A DNA stretch of 64,000 nucleotides, taken from positions 107,841-171,840 of the forward strand of contig JACKLF010000005.1 in the NCBI GenBank assembly GCA_024236055.1, read 5' to 3'. The translations under genes were made by a program, and so were the position numbers. The DNA comes from Alphaproteobacteria bacterium (GTDB lineage: Bacteria; Pseudomonadota; Alphaproteobacteria; Micropepsales; Micropepsaceae). The notes beneath the pieces were generated by a model. That model saw nothing but the letters and a program-made list of their open reading frames with translations. It was not told the DNA's origin and searched no databases. Below, in pieces: positions 8,587 through 17,740 of the stretch (positions are counted from its first letter, which is position 1; the number at the start of each line of letters is the position of its first letter).

Positions 8587-10030
8587 GGCGGCCAGCCTCT
8601 ATGAATTTGTTGGGGTTCTTCACCACATTGTCGTACCAGACCTCGTAGTGAACATGGGGTCCTGTGCTGCGGCCGGTCGACCCGACGCGCCCGATGGCGG
8701 TGCCCTGGCTGACCTTGGTGCCGGGCTTGACGGTGATCTTCGACAGATGGCCATAGCGCGTATGGATGCCGAAGCCGTGGTCGATATCGACCATGTTGCC
8801 ATAGCCGCCGCGATTGCCGGTATAGACAACGGTGCCCGCGGCGGTGGCGCGCACGGACGCACCCCAGGGGCCGGCGAAATCGATGCCCGGATGGAAGGCA
8901 TAGCGGCCGGTGAAGGGATCAAGGCGCACGCCAAAGCCGCTGCTGCGGTCAAAGCTGGTGGCGGGTACCGGCATGGTCAGCGGCACATGCGACAGCACCG
9001 TGGACAGGCTGTTGAGCTGATCCAGGACTGCTGCCGCGCTCAGATAGGCCTTGGTGAAGCCCGGATCGGAAATGCCGTCGATGCGCACCTGGTCCAGCGG
9101 AATCTCGGGGCCGCCGACACCTTCGCTGGCGTTCTGGCTGGCCAGCCGCTTGGTCAGCTGGTCGGGATTGAGGCCGGTTCGGCGCATCACGGCGCGCAGA
9201 TCGGTCACGCTGCGGTCCAGGGCGGTTTCCGTTCTGGCCATCAGCACGGTTTCGGACTGGCCGATATGGGCGACGCGGGCAGTCTGGGCGGCCAGCGCCT
9301 TCAGCGCCGGGTGCTGGGCATAGGTTCCGGCATAGGATTTCCCGGGATGCACCGCCTGGCGCACATCGGCCGCGGCGGTGTGGAACATGCCGGTCAGTGC
9401 CTTCCAGGTGCGCTCCAGCAGGCCGGGGGACTGGGGCCGGGCGGCGGTGCGGGCCTGGGGCGCGGCGGGACCGGGCAGCATGGTCAGCTGGGTGGTGCCC
9501 GCGCCCGAGCCGTCGATCAGGCCCGGCGGCGCGTCGATGCCCACGCTGTCGGCCGCGGCGCCGTCCTGCACGGCATTCTGCGAAACGGCACTGGCGGTAC
9601 GGGTCGCGCCCGGCGCGGGCAGGCCGGCCTTGATCTCGGCCTGGCTGGCCTTGTTCAGGAAACCCGAAATGGCGTTCTGCTTGGCCTGCAGGGCGTCGGC
9701 GGTCGCCTTGAAACGGTCCTCGGCGGAAACCAGCGCGCCGTTCAGTTCGTCATAGGACATCTGCAGGTCGGCGACGCGGCCCTCATAGGCCTGCTGCATC
9801 TGCTGGTAGCGATGGTCCTTGGCGGCGATGATGCGGTCCTTGAAGATCACGTTGACGGTGGCGAACGCCACCCAGCCGACGAAAATCAGGGTCAGGCCCG
9901 CCAGGGTGGCCTGAAGCGACGGGCCAAAGGTGAAGAACTGCACCCGGCCATCGCTGCGGATGTAAATCTGGCGTTCCGGGAATGTCTCGTGAAGCCAAGC
10001 CCAGACGCGTTCGAGGAACGTGGCGTTCAT
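8576..10030 (-). CDS. Membrane-anchored M23 family metallopeptidase (LmdC-like)
   Basis: 484 residues from ATG 10030; the reading frame extends further upstream but MNATFLERVWAWLHETFPER is the recognisable start of this family. One transmembrane helix lies near residues 35-55, followed by a coiled-coil region (about 60-110), a variable linker, and an M23 domain in the last 120 residues. The zinc motifs HPGIDF (H-x3-D) and HVHYE (H-x-H) are present, so the endopeptidase should be active. It cuts peptide cross-links in peptidoglycan at the periplasmic face. It overlaps the downstream bactofilin gene, and the two probably form one morphogenetic unit. Confidence 0.92.
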   Translation of the reverse strand: MNATFLERVWAWLHETFPERQIYIRSDGRVQFFTFGPSLQATLAGLTLIFVGWVAFATVNVIFKDRIIAAKDHRYQQMQQAYEGRVADLQMSYDELNGALVSAEDRFKATADALQAKQNAISGFLNKASQAEIKAGLPAPGATRTASAVSQNAVQDGAAADSVGIDAPPGLIDGSGAGTTQLTMLPGPAAPQARTAARPQSPGLLERTWKALTGMFHTAAADVRQAVHPGKSYAGTYAQHPALKALAAQTARVAHIGQSETVLMARTETALDRSVTDLRAVMRRTGLNPDQLTKRLASQNASEGVGGPEIPLDQVRIDGISDPGFTKAYLSAAAVLDQLNSLSTVLSHVPLTMPVPATSFDRSSGFGVRLDPFTGRYAFHPGIDFAGPWGASVRATAAGTVVYTGNRGGYGNMVDIDHGFGIHTRYGHLSKITVKPGTKVSQGTAIGRVGSTGRSTGPHVHYEVWYDNVVKNPNKFIEAGRHVL

Positions 10031-10156
10031 CGTCGCATTTGTCGCAATAGTGTCCTGGGGCGATCGTCCCCCGCCTTCGCCGGGCATTCCATCGTCTTGG
10101 CGCTGCCCGATCAAGCTCTTATGCCAAAAAAAGGATCGCGAGGTTAACCGGGGACG

Positions 10157-10183
10157 AAAAAGCCCGGAAAAACTGCGCTTTTT
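10157..10183 (-). terminator. Candidate terminator after bcp
   Basis: AAAAAGC (10157-10163) pairs with GCTTTTT (10177-10183) around a 13-base loop, between the end of bcp and the start of the M23 gene. Read on the minus strand it ends in a U-rich arm. The stem is short, so this is tentative. Confidence 0.4.
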
Positions 10184-10194
10184 CGACGGTCTGC

Positions 10195-10713
10195 TCACAG
10201 CGATTTTGCCGCGTTCAGCACGGCCTCCACATGTCCGGGCACCTTCACCTTGCGCCAGGCCTGCACAATCTTGCCCTGGGCGTCGACCAGGAAGGTGGCC
10301 CGCTCCATGCCCATGTATTTGCGGCCATACAGGGTCTTTTCGCCCCATACGCCCCAGGCCTGGGCGACCAGCGTGTCGGGGTCGGAGCCCAGCGCCACCC
10401 CCAGCTTGTGCTTGGCGCGGAACTTTTCATGCGACTGCAGGCTGTCCTTTGACACGCCGATGACGGTCACGCCCAGCTTTTCGAACTTCTTGCGCGCCGC
10501 GGTGAAGTCCAGCGCTTCACGGGTACAACCGGACGTATTGTCCTTGGGGTAGAAGTAGAGGACGTAGGGTCGGCCCTTGAGGCTGGCGCGCGAAACCGTC
10601 TCGCCGCTGTCCAGGGCAAGCTTGAAGGCCGGCGTCTTGTCGCCGGGTTCCATGCCTGTGGGCGCCGGTTTGGCCGCGCCACGTTCCTTGCTTGAAGCCA
10701 TCGCCCCGGCCAT
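10195..10713 (-). CDS. bcp: Thioredoxin-dependent thiol peroxidase (BCP/PrxQ-type peroxiredoxin)
   Basis: 172 residues. Reduces hydrogen peroxide and organic hydroperoxides in the cytoplasm. The peroxidatic Cys63 sits in YFYPKDNTSGCTREALDF; the Y-P-x4-T-x-x-C pattern is intact. The second cysteine that many BCPs carry five residues later is absent (Ala-Leu-Asp there), and no other Cys is visible, so this is a 1-Cys form needing an external thiol. The start could also be the second ATG (10701, MASSKERG); the first 20 residues lie outside the conserved fold. It stands alone, divergent from the AsmA-like gene. Confidence 0.92.
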   Translation of the reverse strand: MAGAMASSKERGAAKPAPTGMEPGDKTPAFKLALDSGETVSRASLKGRPYVLYFYPKDNTSGCTREALDFTAARKKFEKLGVTVIGVSKDSLQSHEKFRAKHKLGVALGSDPDTLVAQAWGVWGEKTLYGRKYMGMERATFLVDAQGKIVQAWRKVKVPGHVEAVLNAAKSL

Positions 10714-10927
10714 GCCCCGGTCCTGAACCCCTTTGGTATCGCGGATTTAACCCTATAGCGGCGCATCGGGCAATGCGCCCGATTGCACAAGGGGCTGGAA
10801 GATTTGCCCTTTTTAAGCCTAACAGAGGTAATAGTGAGTGGCCGTTCGCGAATTCGGGCGGCCTTGTCGAGCCGGGGCCTGCCATGGCCCTTGGGGCGGC
10901 AGGTTTCCCCATGCATAGAAGATCCGT

Positions 10928-13900
10928 GTGAAGCTGCCCTTTGCCCAGTTCATAAAGGCCCATCACATCAGCCGCGCGGCCCTGACCGCCGGCGTGCTGG
11001 CGGCGGCGATCATCTTCTTTGTCGTCGGCGCGGGCGTGCGCCTGTTGATCGGGCCGGTGTCGCTGGGCCCGTTGCGCGGCACGCTGGCCGGCGCCATCCA
11101 CGATGCGCTGCCGGGCATCACCCTGGATTATGACCAGGCCGCGATCGAATGGGACCGCGAGGAAGGCCGCGTCAATCTGGTGGTGCTGGGCGCGCGCATG
11201 TATGACGGCCATGGCCGCGTGGTGGCCCAGGCGCCCAAGGCCGATATCGACCTGGCTGCCGCGCCCTTTCTGTCGGGCCGCTTTGCCGTCAAGCGCATCA
11301 CGCTGGTGGGCGTGCAGCTGACGCTGGTTCACACCAAGGATGGCGGCATCCGCCTGGGCCTGCAGGAAGACAAGGGCAGCGCCGACCTGATCCGCCGGCT
11401 TTCGGATGTGATCGAGACGAAGGGCAGCAGCAAGTCGGAGCTGGAAAGTTTCGCCGTCCGCAATGCCCGCTTGGCGATCCTGGACGAGCCCAGCGGGCTG
11501 TATGTCGTTGCACCGCGGGCGTCGCTGCGGCTGCGCGCGCGTGGGCAGTCCATCGCGCTCAGCTTCGATGCCGATGCCAGTATCTCGGGCCGCGAGAGCC
11601 ATGTCACCGCCAATCTTCTTCTGCCGCCGGACAATGCGCCCTTCAGCGGCGACCTGAGTGTCAGCCGCCTGGACCTGCGTGCGCTGGCGGCGAACAACAA
11701 GCGCTATGCGGCACTCAAGAACGTGCCGCTGATTGCCAGCGCCTCGGCGCGCTTTGCGATGAAACCGGGCGGCGCGCTGGACAGCGCCGATTTCGACCTG
11801 ACCGCCGCGGGCGACATTCCCACCGCGCTGCTGCGCGACAAGGCGCTGCATGTGAAACAGTTGCGCCTGACCGGCCATTACACCGGCGACGGGCGCAAGC
11901 TGACCTTCCAGCGGGTCGACCTGGACGCGCGCGAGGGCCAGGTCCGCGGCAAGGGTGGCGCGAACCTGATCTATGCCGATGGCGCGCTGGACCATGTTCA
12001 GACCCATCTGGCCTTCGACCGCATCGCGCTGGATGCGCCCGGCCTGTTCCCCCGCGCGGTGACCTATCAGTCGGCGATGGTGGATGGCGCCTACACGCCG
12101 GCGGCGCGCCGCATCGAAATATCGAAAGCCACATTGAGCGCGCCCGGATTCGCGCTGGCGGCGTCCGGCGCGGTTGATCTGACGGACCAGGGATCGCCCG
12201 GCCTGTCCGCCAAGGCCCATATCGCCCCGTTGCCGGTGCGGACCCTGTTGCGTTACTGGCCGCTGCCGGTCGCGCCGGGCGCGCGCGAATGGATCGACAA
12301 CAACATCTTCGCCGGCATGATCGGGCCGCTGGACGCGCGCTGCGATTTCGCGCCCGGGATGCTGGACCAGGTGATCCTGCCCGAAGACAGCGTGCACATG
12401 ACCTTCACCATGCGCGGCGTCGAAGGCTCCTACATCAAGGGCCTGACCCACGCCACCGGCGTGGACGGCGAGGCGCTGCTGACCGGCGACACATTCCGCG
12501 CCAACTTCTCGGGCGGACGTATCGGGCCGATCAGGGTTTCTAACGGCACCGCGGTCATTCCCACCCTGCACAAGGTCGGCACGGTGGGGCAGTTCGGCGT
12601 CCATGTCGAAGGCGTGATGCCGGATATCATGCACCTGATCGACATGACGCCGCTGAACTATGCCCGCAAGTTCGGCATCGATCCGGCCCAGACCGCGGGC
12701 ACGGCCAGCGCCGACCTGTCCTTTCAGGTGCCCATGCTGGCGGACCTGCCGGTGGACGATGTCGGCGTCGGGGTAAAGGCGCAGGTCGAGGATTTCGGCG
12801 TCACGCTGGGCCGCATCAAGGTGCATGACGGATCGGTGGCCTTCGACATCGACAACGCCCATCTGCACCAGACCGGCACCATCGGCCTGGCGGATTCACG
12901 CATGACGGTGGACTGGACCGAGGATTTCCGGACCCAGGACAACATCACCACCCGCCTGACCGTGAAGGGCCCGCTGACCGAGGCGGTGCGCAGCGAGCTT
13001 GGCGTCAACCTGCGGCGATACTTCCACGGCACCGTGCCGGTTTCCGCGCAGATCAGCGGCCATCGCGGCGCGCTGGTCCAGGCCGATGTCGCGGTCGATT
13101 TCACGCCCGCGCTGCTGTCGGTGCCGATCGTCAACCTGGAAAAGGAAATCGGCGAGGCAGCCAATGGGCGGATCATGGTCAATTTCGGTCCCGGCAACAC
13201 CCTGGTCGACGAGACGATCCGCATCGACGGTCCGGTGCTGAATGCCACCGGCACGGCGGTGTTCGGCCGCGATGGCGACCTGACCAGCCTGACCTTCCCC
13301 TCCATCAAGATGGGAACGCTGAACGACCTGGCGTTCCAGCTTCGGCGCGGGCCTGCGGGCAGCGACTATGTCCTGCGTGGCCGGTCGCTGGACGGCTCGA
13401 AGATCGGCCGCAACGGTTCGGGCGAGAAGGGGCGCGGTCCCGGCGGTGCGCCTGCCGATGACACGCCCGAAGGGCCGTTCCATATCAGCGTGCAGCTTCA
13501 GCGGCTGGCGATGCGCGATGCCGTGGCGATCATGCCCTTCAGCATGGACTTGACGGGGGTGGGCGACAGGCCCGCCACCTTGTCGATGAGCGGCGCGCTG
13601 GCGATGGGCCAGGGCAAGGATGCGGTGGGCGCGCCCATCGGCGCCAATATCGTGACCGTGCCCGAAGGGCGCCGCCTGACCCTGACGGCGGGCGATGCGG
13701 GGCTTCTGGCGCGCGGCCTGTTTGCCTTTGAAAGCATGCGCGGCGGGGCACTGAGTGCCACCGCGGTGCTGCCCGGCCGCGCCACCGGCAAGTCCGATCC
13801 CGGGTCCAAGACGCCGGATTTCACCGGCTCACTGACGGTGACCGATTTCCGCATGGTCAACCAGTCCTTCCTGGCGCGCCTGTTCTCGGCCGGGTCGCTG

Positions 13901-14461
13901 ACCGGGCTGGGCGACCTGATGGGCGGGGAGGGCATGACCCTGGACCGCCTGACCATGCCCTTCAGCTCCAAGAACAATGTCATCAGCGTCAATGGCGCGC
14001 GCGTTGCCGGCCCCGCCATCGGCGCCAGCGCCGACGGTTACATCGACCGGCCCAAGGGCGTGATCGCGCTGAAGGGCTCGCTGGTGCCGGCTTTCGGGCT
14101 GAACTCCTTCATCTCCAACGTGCCGGTGCTGGGCGACCTTCTGGCATCGAAGAAGGGCGAGGGAATCTTCGGCGTGACCTATTCGCTGACCGGCGATTCC
14201 GAGCATCCCGACATCAGCACCAATCCGCTGGCCATGCTGACGCCCGGCATCCTGCGGCGCATATTCGAGGGGCACATTCCGACCGCCGCCAATGCGCCGT
14301 CCAACCAGCCCCAGACCAAGGATGCGCAGACGAAGGATGTGCAGGCGAAGGACGCGCAGGCAAAAGAACCGCAGGTGAAGCAGCCCGAACCGGCGCCGGC
14401 ACCGCAGTCCGTTCCGCAACAGGATGTCGCGCCGGCCGAGGCCCAGGCCGCCAGGCAGTAA
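10928..14461 (+). CDS. Large AsmA-like / DUF3971 inner-membrane protein (YhdP-type)
   Basis: 1177 residues, GTG start. One N-terminal membrane helix (about 15-38) is followed by a very long periplasmic region of repetitive beta strands, as in AsmA-like proteins of the YhdP/TamB group that are thought to bridge the envelope and move phospholipids. Near residues 900-1110 the sequence has the family's C-terminal block (FTGSLTVTDFRM..., then a segment ending in TYSLTGDSEHPDISTNPL). The last 60 residues are a low-complexity tail of KDAQ/KDVQ/KEPQ repeats rich in Gln, Lys and Pro. It converges on tyrS with 3 bases between stop codons. The lipid-transport role is inferred from the family. Confidence 0.88.
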   Translation: MKLPFAQFIKAHHISRAALTAGVLAAAIIFFVVGAGVRLLIGPVSLGPLRGTLAGAIHDALPGITLDYDQAAIEWDREEGRVNLVVLGARMYDGHGRVVAQAPKADIDLAAAPFLSGRFAVKRITLVGVQLTLVHTKDGGIRLGLQEDKGSADLIRRLSDVIETKGSSKSELESFAVRNARLAILDEPSGLYVVAPRASLRLRARGQSIALSFDADASISGRESHVTANLLLPPDNAPFSGDLSVSRLDLRALAANNKRYAALKNVPLIASASARFAMKPGGALDSADFDLTAAGDIPTALLRDKALHVKQLRLTGHYTGDGRKLTFQRVDLDAREGQVRGKGGANLIYADGALDHVQTHLAFDRIALDAPGLFPRAVTYQSAMVDGAYTPAARRIEISKATLSAPGFALAASGAVDLTDQGSPGLSAKAHIAPLPVRTLLRYWPLPVAPGAREWIDNNIFAGMIGPLDARCDFAPGMLDQVILPEDSVHMTFTMRGVEGSYIKGLTHATGVDGEALLTGDTFRANFSGGRIGPIRVSNGTAVIPTLHKVGTVGQFGVHVEGVMPDIMHLIDMTPLNYARKFGIDPAQTAGTASADLSFQVPMLADLPVDDVGVGVKAQVEDFGVTLGRIKVHDGSVAFDIDNAHLHQTGTIGLADSRMTVDWTEDFRTQDNITTRLTVKGPLTEAVRSELGVNLRRYFHGTVPVSAQISGHRGALVQADVAVDFTPALLSVPIVNLEKEIGEAANGRIMVNFGPGNTLVDETIRIDGPVLNATGTAVFGRDGDLTSLTFPSIKMGTLNDLAFQLRRGPAGSDYVLRGRSLDGSKIGRNGSGEKGRGPGGAPADDTPEGPFHISVQLQRLAMRDAVAIMPFSMDLTGVGDRPATLSMSGALAMGQGKDAVGAPIGANIVTVPEGRRLTLTAGDAGLLARGLFAFESMRGGALSATAVLPGRATGKSDPGSKTPDFTGSLTVTDFRMVNQSFLARLFSAGSLTGLGDLMGGEGMTLDRLTMPFSSKNNVISVNGARVAGPAIGASADGYIDRPKGVIALKGSLVPAFGLNSFISNVPVLGDLLASKKGEGIFGVTYSLTGDSEHPDISTNPLAMLTPGILRRIFEGHIPTAANAPSNQPQTKDAQTKDVQAKDAQAKEPQVKQPEPAPAPQSVPQQDVAPAEAQAARQ

Positions 14462-14464
14462 GCC

Positions 14465-15712
14465 TCAGAGCGGTTTTATCAATACGTGGCGTTTCTTGCC
14501 GCTGGACAGCTTCAGCACCCCTTCGCTGTTCAGCGCGCTGGCGTCGATCGTCAGGCGTGGGTCGCTGATGGCTTCGTCGTTCAGCTTCAGCCCATTGTTG
14601 GCGATGAGCTTGCGCGCCTCGGAGTTTGACGCCGCCAGCCCCGCCGCCACCGCCAGGTTCAGGATGCCATCAGGCAACTGGGCGCTGATGGTGGGCAGGC
14701 CCTCGGCGCTGGCGCCTTCCTCGAAGGCACGCCGGGCGGTCTCGGCGGCTTTGTCCGCCGCATCGCGGCCATGCAGGATGGCGGTGGCCTCGGTCGCCAG
14801 GATTTTCTTGGCGTCGTTCAGTTCGGCGCCTTCCAGTTTTTCCAGCCGCGCGATCTCGCCTTCGGCCATGTCGGTGAACAGGCGCAGGAAGCGGCCGACA
14901 TCGCGGTCCTCGGTGTTGCGCCAGAACTGCCAGTAATCATATGGCGACACGCGATCGGCGTTCAGCCACACCGCGCCGGCCGCGGTCTTGCCCATCTTGG
15001 CGCCCGAGGCGGTGGTGATCAGCGGCGTGGTCAGGCCGAAAAGCTGCGCGTTTTCCATGCGCCGGCCCAGGTCGATGCCGGACACGACATTGCCCCACTG
15101 GTCGGAGCCGGACGATTGCAGGCGGCAGCCATAGCGCTTGTACAGTTCGACAAAGTCATAGGCCTGCATGATGGAGTAGTTGAACTCCAGGAAGGACAGG
15201 GGCTGTTCGCGGTCCAGGCGGATCTTCACGGATTCCATGGTCAGCATGCGGTTGACCGAGAAATGCCGTCCCACTTCGCGCAGGAAGGGAATGTATTCCA
15301 GCCTGTCCAGCCATTCGGCATTGTCGACCAGGATGGCGTCGGACGGGCCATCGCCGAATTTCAGAAGATGGCGGATGCCCGACAGGATCGACTGCTTGTT
15401 GGCCTCGATCTGTTCGCCGGTCAGAAGCTGGCGGGTTTCATCCTTGCCGCTGGGATCGCCCGCCTTGGTGGTGCCCCCGCCCATCAGCAGGATGGGCTTG
15501 TGCCCCGCCTGCTGGATGCGGCGCAGGGTCATCAGTTGCACCAGCGAGCCGACATGCAGGCTGTCGGCGGTGCAGTCGAAGCCGATATAGGCGGTCACCC
15601 GCTCCTTGCCGAACAGCGCGTCCAGGTCCTGGGGCGCCGAACAGTCGTAATAGGCCCCGCGCGCCGCGAAGGTCTTGAGGAATTCGGACTGGAAATCAGG
15701 CGCGTCGGGCAT
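14465..15712 (-). CDS. tyrS: Tyrosyl-tRNA synthetase
   Basis: 415 residues from the ATG at 15712 (MPDAPDFQSEFLKTF); a 14-residue upstream extension in frame is unlikely and would run into anmK. Class I synthetase charging tRNA-Tyr. The HIGH-type motif appears as HVGSL, the tyrosine-binding region as YSIMQAYDF, and the KMSKS-type loop as KMGKT. A C-terminal S4-like RNA-binding domain (about 350-415) is present (SNSEARKLIANNGLKLNDEAI in part). Only 41 bases separate its start from the divergent anmK start. Confidence 0.95.
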   Translation of the reverse strand: MPDAPDFQSEFLKTFAARGAYYDCSAPQDLDALFGKERVTAYIGFDCTADSLHVGSLVQLMTLRRIQQAGHKPILLMGGGTTKAGDPSGKDETRQLLTGEQIEANKQSILSGIRHLLKFGDGPSDAILVDNAEWLDRLEYIPFLREVGRHFSVNRMLTMESVKIRLDREQPLSFLEFNYSIMQAYDFVELYKRYGCRLQSSGSDQWGNVVSGIDLGRRMENAQLFGLTTPLITTASGAKMGKTAAGAVWLNADRVSPYDYWQFWRNTEDRDVGRFLRLFTDMAEGEIARLEKLEGAELNDAKKILATEATAILHGRDAADKAAETARRAFEEGASAEGLPTISAQLPDGILNLAVAAGLAASNSEARKLIANNGLKLNDEAISDPRLTIDASALNSEGVLKLSSGKKRHVLIKPL

Positions 15713-15753
15713 GGTATAGACTCGAAGGCATATGACCGGCGGGCAATAGCACA

Positions 15754-16938
15754 ATGACAGGGGTCCAGAAAGTCATCGGGCTGATGAGCGGCACCTCGCT
15801 GGACGGGGTGGATGCGGCCCTGCTGGAAACCGATGGCCAGGATGTGGCGCGGCCCGGGCCCGGCCTGACCATTCCGTACGATCCGGCCACGCGCGGTTTG
15901 CTGCGGGCTGCACTGGAGGATGCCCGCAATGTCGCGGAAGGCGGTCCGGTGCCCCAGGCGATCCGCGAGGCCGAGCGTCTTTTGACCGGGGTCCATGCCA
16001 CGGCCGTCCGCGCGCTGCTGGACAAATGCGAGCTTGCCGCCACGGACGTGGATCTGATCGGGTTTCACGGCCAGACCATCCTGCACCGGCCCGAGCGGCG
16101 CTGGACCTGGCAGATCGGCGATGGCGCCCTTTTGGCGCGGCTGACCGGCATCGATGTGGTCAATGATTTTCGCAGCGCCGATGTGAAGGCCGGCGGTCAG
16201 GGCGCCCCCCTGATGCCGCTCTATCACGCCGTGCTTGTGCGTCAGCTCAGGTCAACCTCCCCCTTCGGTGCGAAGCACCTGGAAGGGGGAGATGCCGTAG
16301 CTGGCCCTGGGGCCAGCGAAGGCAGAGGGGGTTCACCTGTTGTCGTCGTGAATATCGGCGGCGTCGCACAGGTAACCTATGTGCGCGGTGACCAGGTCAT
16401 CGCCTTCGACACCGGGCCCGGCAATGCGCCGATCGACGACTGGATGCACACCCATTCGGGCCGCCCGGTGGACGAGGATGGCGCCTTTGCCGCCACCGGC
16501 CAGGTGAACGATGCCGCGCTGACGGCGATGCTGGATAATCCCTTCTTCGATCGCGCGCCGCCCAAGTCGCTGGACCGGCTGGATTTCGGCATGGATGCGG
16601 TGCAAAGCCTGTCGCCCGCCGATGGCGCGGCCACGCTGACCGCCTTCACCGCTGCGTCATTGGCGGCGGCGCGTGCGCATTTTCCCGAACCTGCCGCCAC
16701 CTGGATCGTCAGCGGCGGCGGGCGGCACAACAAGACCATGATGGCGATGCTGAAGGCGCGGGTGAATGCGCCGGTTCTGGCGGCCGAAGAGGTGCATTGG
16801 GACGGCGACGGGCTGGAGGCGCAGGGCTTCGCCTATCTGGCGATGCGCGCGAAGCTGGGCCTGCCGCTGTCGCTGCCTTCCACCACGGGCGTGGCGCAGC
16901 CGATGACGGGCGGACAGTTCTGCAAATCAGGCCGCTGA
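15754..16938 (+). CDS. anmK: Anhydro-N-acetylmuramic acid kinase with in-frame repeat insertion
   Basis: 394 residues. Phosphorylates and opens 1,6-anhydroMurNAc released from recycled peptidoglycan, giving MurNAc-6-P. Motifs: GLMSGTSLDGVDAAL (ATP-binding loop), FHGQTI, GQGAPLMPLYH, VVNIGGVAQVTY, DTGPGNAPIDDWM, and IVSGGGRHNKTMM. About 28 residues (about 167-194, STSPFGAKHLEGG and following) lie between YHAVLVRQL and VVVVNIGG, where homologues have only a few. This segment is encoded exactly by a palindromic repeat, described separately. The frame is kept, so the enzyme may still work because the insert falls at a loop between two core strands. Confidence 0.93.
   Translation: MTGVQKVIGLMSGTSLDGVDAALLETDGQDVARPGPGLTIPYDPATRGLLRAALEDARNVAEGGPVPQAIREAERLLTGVHATAVRALLDKCELAATDVDLIGFHGQTILHRPERRWTWQIGDGALLARLTGIDVVNDFRSADVKAGGQGAPLMPLYHAVLVRQLRSTSPFGAKHLEGGDAVAGPGASEGRGGSPVVVVNIGGVAQVTYVRGDQVIAFDTGPGNAPIDDWMHTHSGRPVDEDGAFAATGQVNDAALTAMLDNPFFDRAPPKSLDRLDFGMDAVQSLSPADGAATLTAFTAASLAAARAHFPEPAATWIVSGGGRHNKTMMAMLKARVNAPVLAAEEVHWDGDGLEAQGFAYLAMRAKLGLPLSLPSTTGVAQPMTGGQFCKSGR
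16253..16337. repeat. Palindromic repeat element inserted in anmK
   Basis: About 85 bases. Stem 1 is CTCCCCCTTC (16257-16266) with GAAGGGGGAG (16282-16291), a perfect 10-bp match; inside it GGTGC GAA GCACC (16267-16279) forms a second hairpin. Next comes GCTGGCC CTGG GGCCAGC (16100-series, at 16300-16317... positions 16300-16317). The outer ends, TCAACCTCCCCC and GGGGGTTCACC, can also pair. A related element lies at 25385-25490 and shares the core AAGGGGGA(A)GATGCCG. It resembles mobile palindromic units of the REP/RPE kind. Confidence 0.72.
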
Positions 16939-16942
16939 ACTT

Positions 16943-16961
16943 GGCGCGAAGCTGTCGCGCC
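16943..16961. terminator. Candidate hairpin between convergent genes
   Basis: GGCGCGA (16943-16949), loop AGCTG, TCGCGCC (16955-16961): a perfect 7-bp stem in the 22-bp gap between anmK and the convergent hydrolase gene. The following TATCTT is weakly T-rich. It may end transcription from either side. Confidence 0.4.
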
Positions 16962-17617
16962 TATCTTCCCTCGCGCGGCTTGGACATCATGTCGGAGACA
17001 TAGTCCTTCACCGTCTCGACCACATCGGTTTCGTGGCGGTCGAAGAAGTGGTTGGCGCCCTCGATCTTGTTGTAGGTGATCTTGATGCCCTTCTGGGCGG
17101 TCAGCCTGTCGACCAGCTTCTGCACATCCGGTTCGGGCACCACGCTGTCGCGGGTGCCATGCACGATCAGGCCCGAGGCCGGGCAGGGCGCCAGGAAGGC
17201 GAAGTCGTACATGCTGGCGGGCGGGGCGATGGAAACGAAGCCGGTGATTTCGGGCCGGCGCATCAGAAGCTGCATGCCGATCCAGGCGCCGAAGCTGATG
17301 CCGCAGACCCAGACATGGCTGGGATTGGGATAGAGCGTGTTCATCCAGTCCAGCACGGCGGCGGCATCCGAAAGCTCGCCCGCGCCATTGTCGAAGCTGC
17401 CCTGGCTGCGGCCCACGCCGCGGAAGTTGAAGCGCACCGTGGTGCAGCCCAGACCGTGGAACATGTGAAACAGGTCATAGACCAGCGGATTGTTCATGGT
17501 GCCCCCGAACTGGGGGTGGGGGTGCAGGACCAGCGCCATGGGGGCGCCGTTGGCCTTTTGCCGCTGGTAGCGCGCTTCGATGCGGCCGGCCGAGCCGGGC
17601 AGGATGATGTCAGGCAT
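16961..17617 (-). CDS. Alpha/beta hydrolase (COG2945-like)
   Basis: 218 residues, a cytoplasmic single-domain alpha/beta hydrolase. Visible features are the oxyanion region VLHPHPQFGGTMNN, the nucleophile elbow GISFGA (G-x-S-x-G), the acid Asp in HGTRDSVVP and the His in IEGANHFFDRH. These complete the Ser-Asp-His triad in normal order and spacing. HPHPxxGG plus GxSFGA is characteristic of the short, uncharacterised hydrolase family often found singly in proteobacteria; the substrate is unknown. It is transcribed away from iscR, and its promoter must share the 267-bp gap with that of iscR. Confidence 0.85.
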   Translation of the reverse strand: MPDIILPGSAGRIEARYQRQKANGAPMALVLHPHPQFGGTMNNPLVYDLFHMFHGLGCTTVRFNFRGVGRSQGSFDNGAGELSDAAAVLDWMNTLYPNPSHVWVCGISFGAWIGMQLLMRRPEITGFVSIAPPASMYDFAFLAPCPASGLIVHGTRDSVVPEPDVQKLVDRLTAQKGIKITYNKIEGANHFFDRHETDVVETVKDYVSDMMSKPREGR

Positions 17618-17740
17618 GGATTCTTGTTTTCCCCACCACGGCGATCTGCCAGCAGAAAAGTCAGGATTTGCGGCTGCCCCCAGCCAGACAATTCACAGAT
17701 TTTTCAATATCTTGCAGATTGCCCTGTCAAATTTCCGCGA

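Noticed and set aside
10839..10863. Apparent palindrome GGCCG...CGGCC upstream of the AsmA-like gene
   Set aside because: The outer arms and the inner CGAATTCG have different centres, so there is no single dyad.
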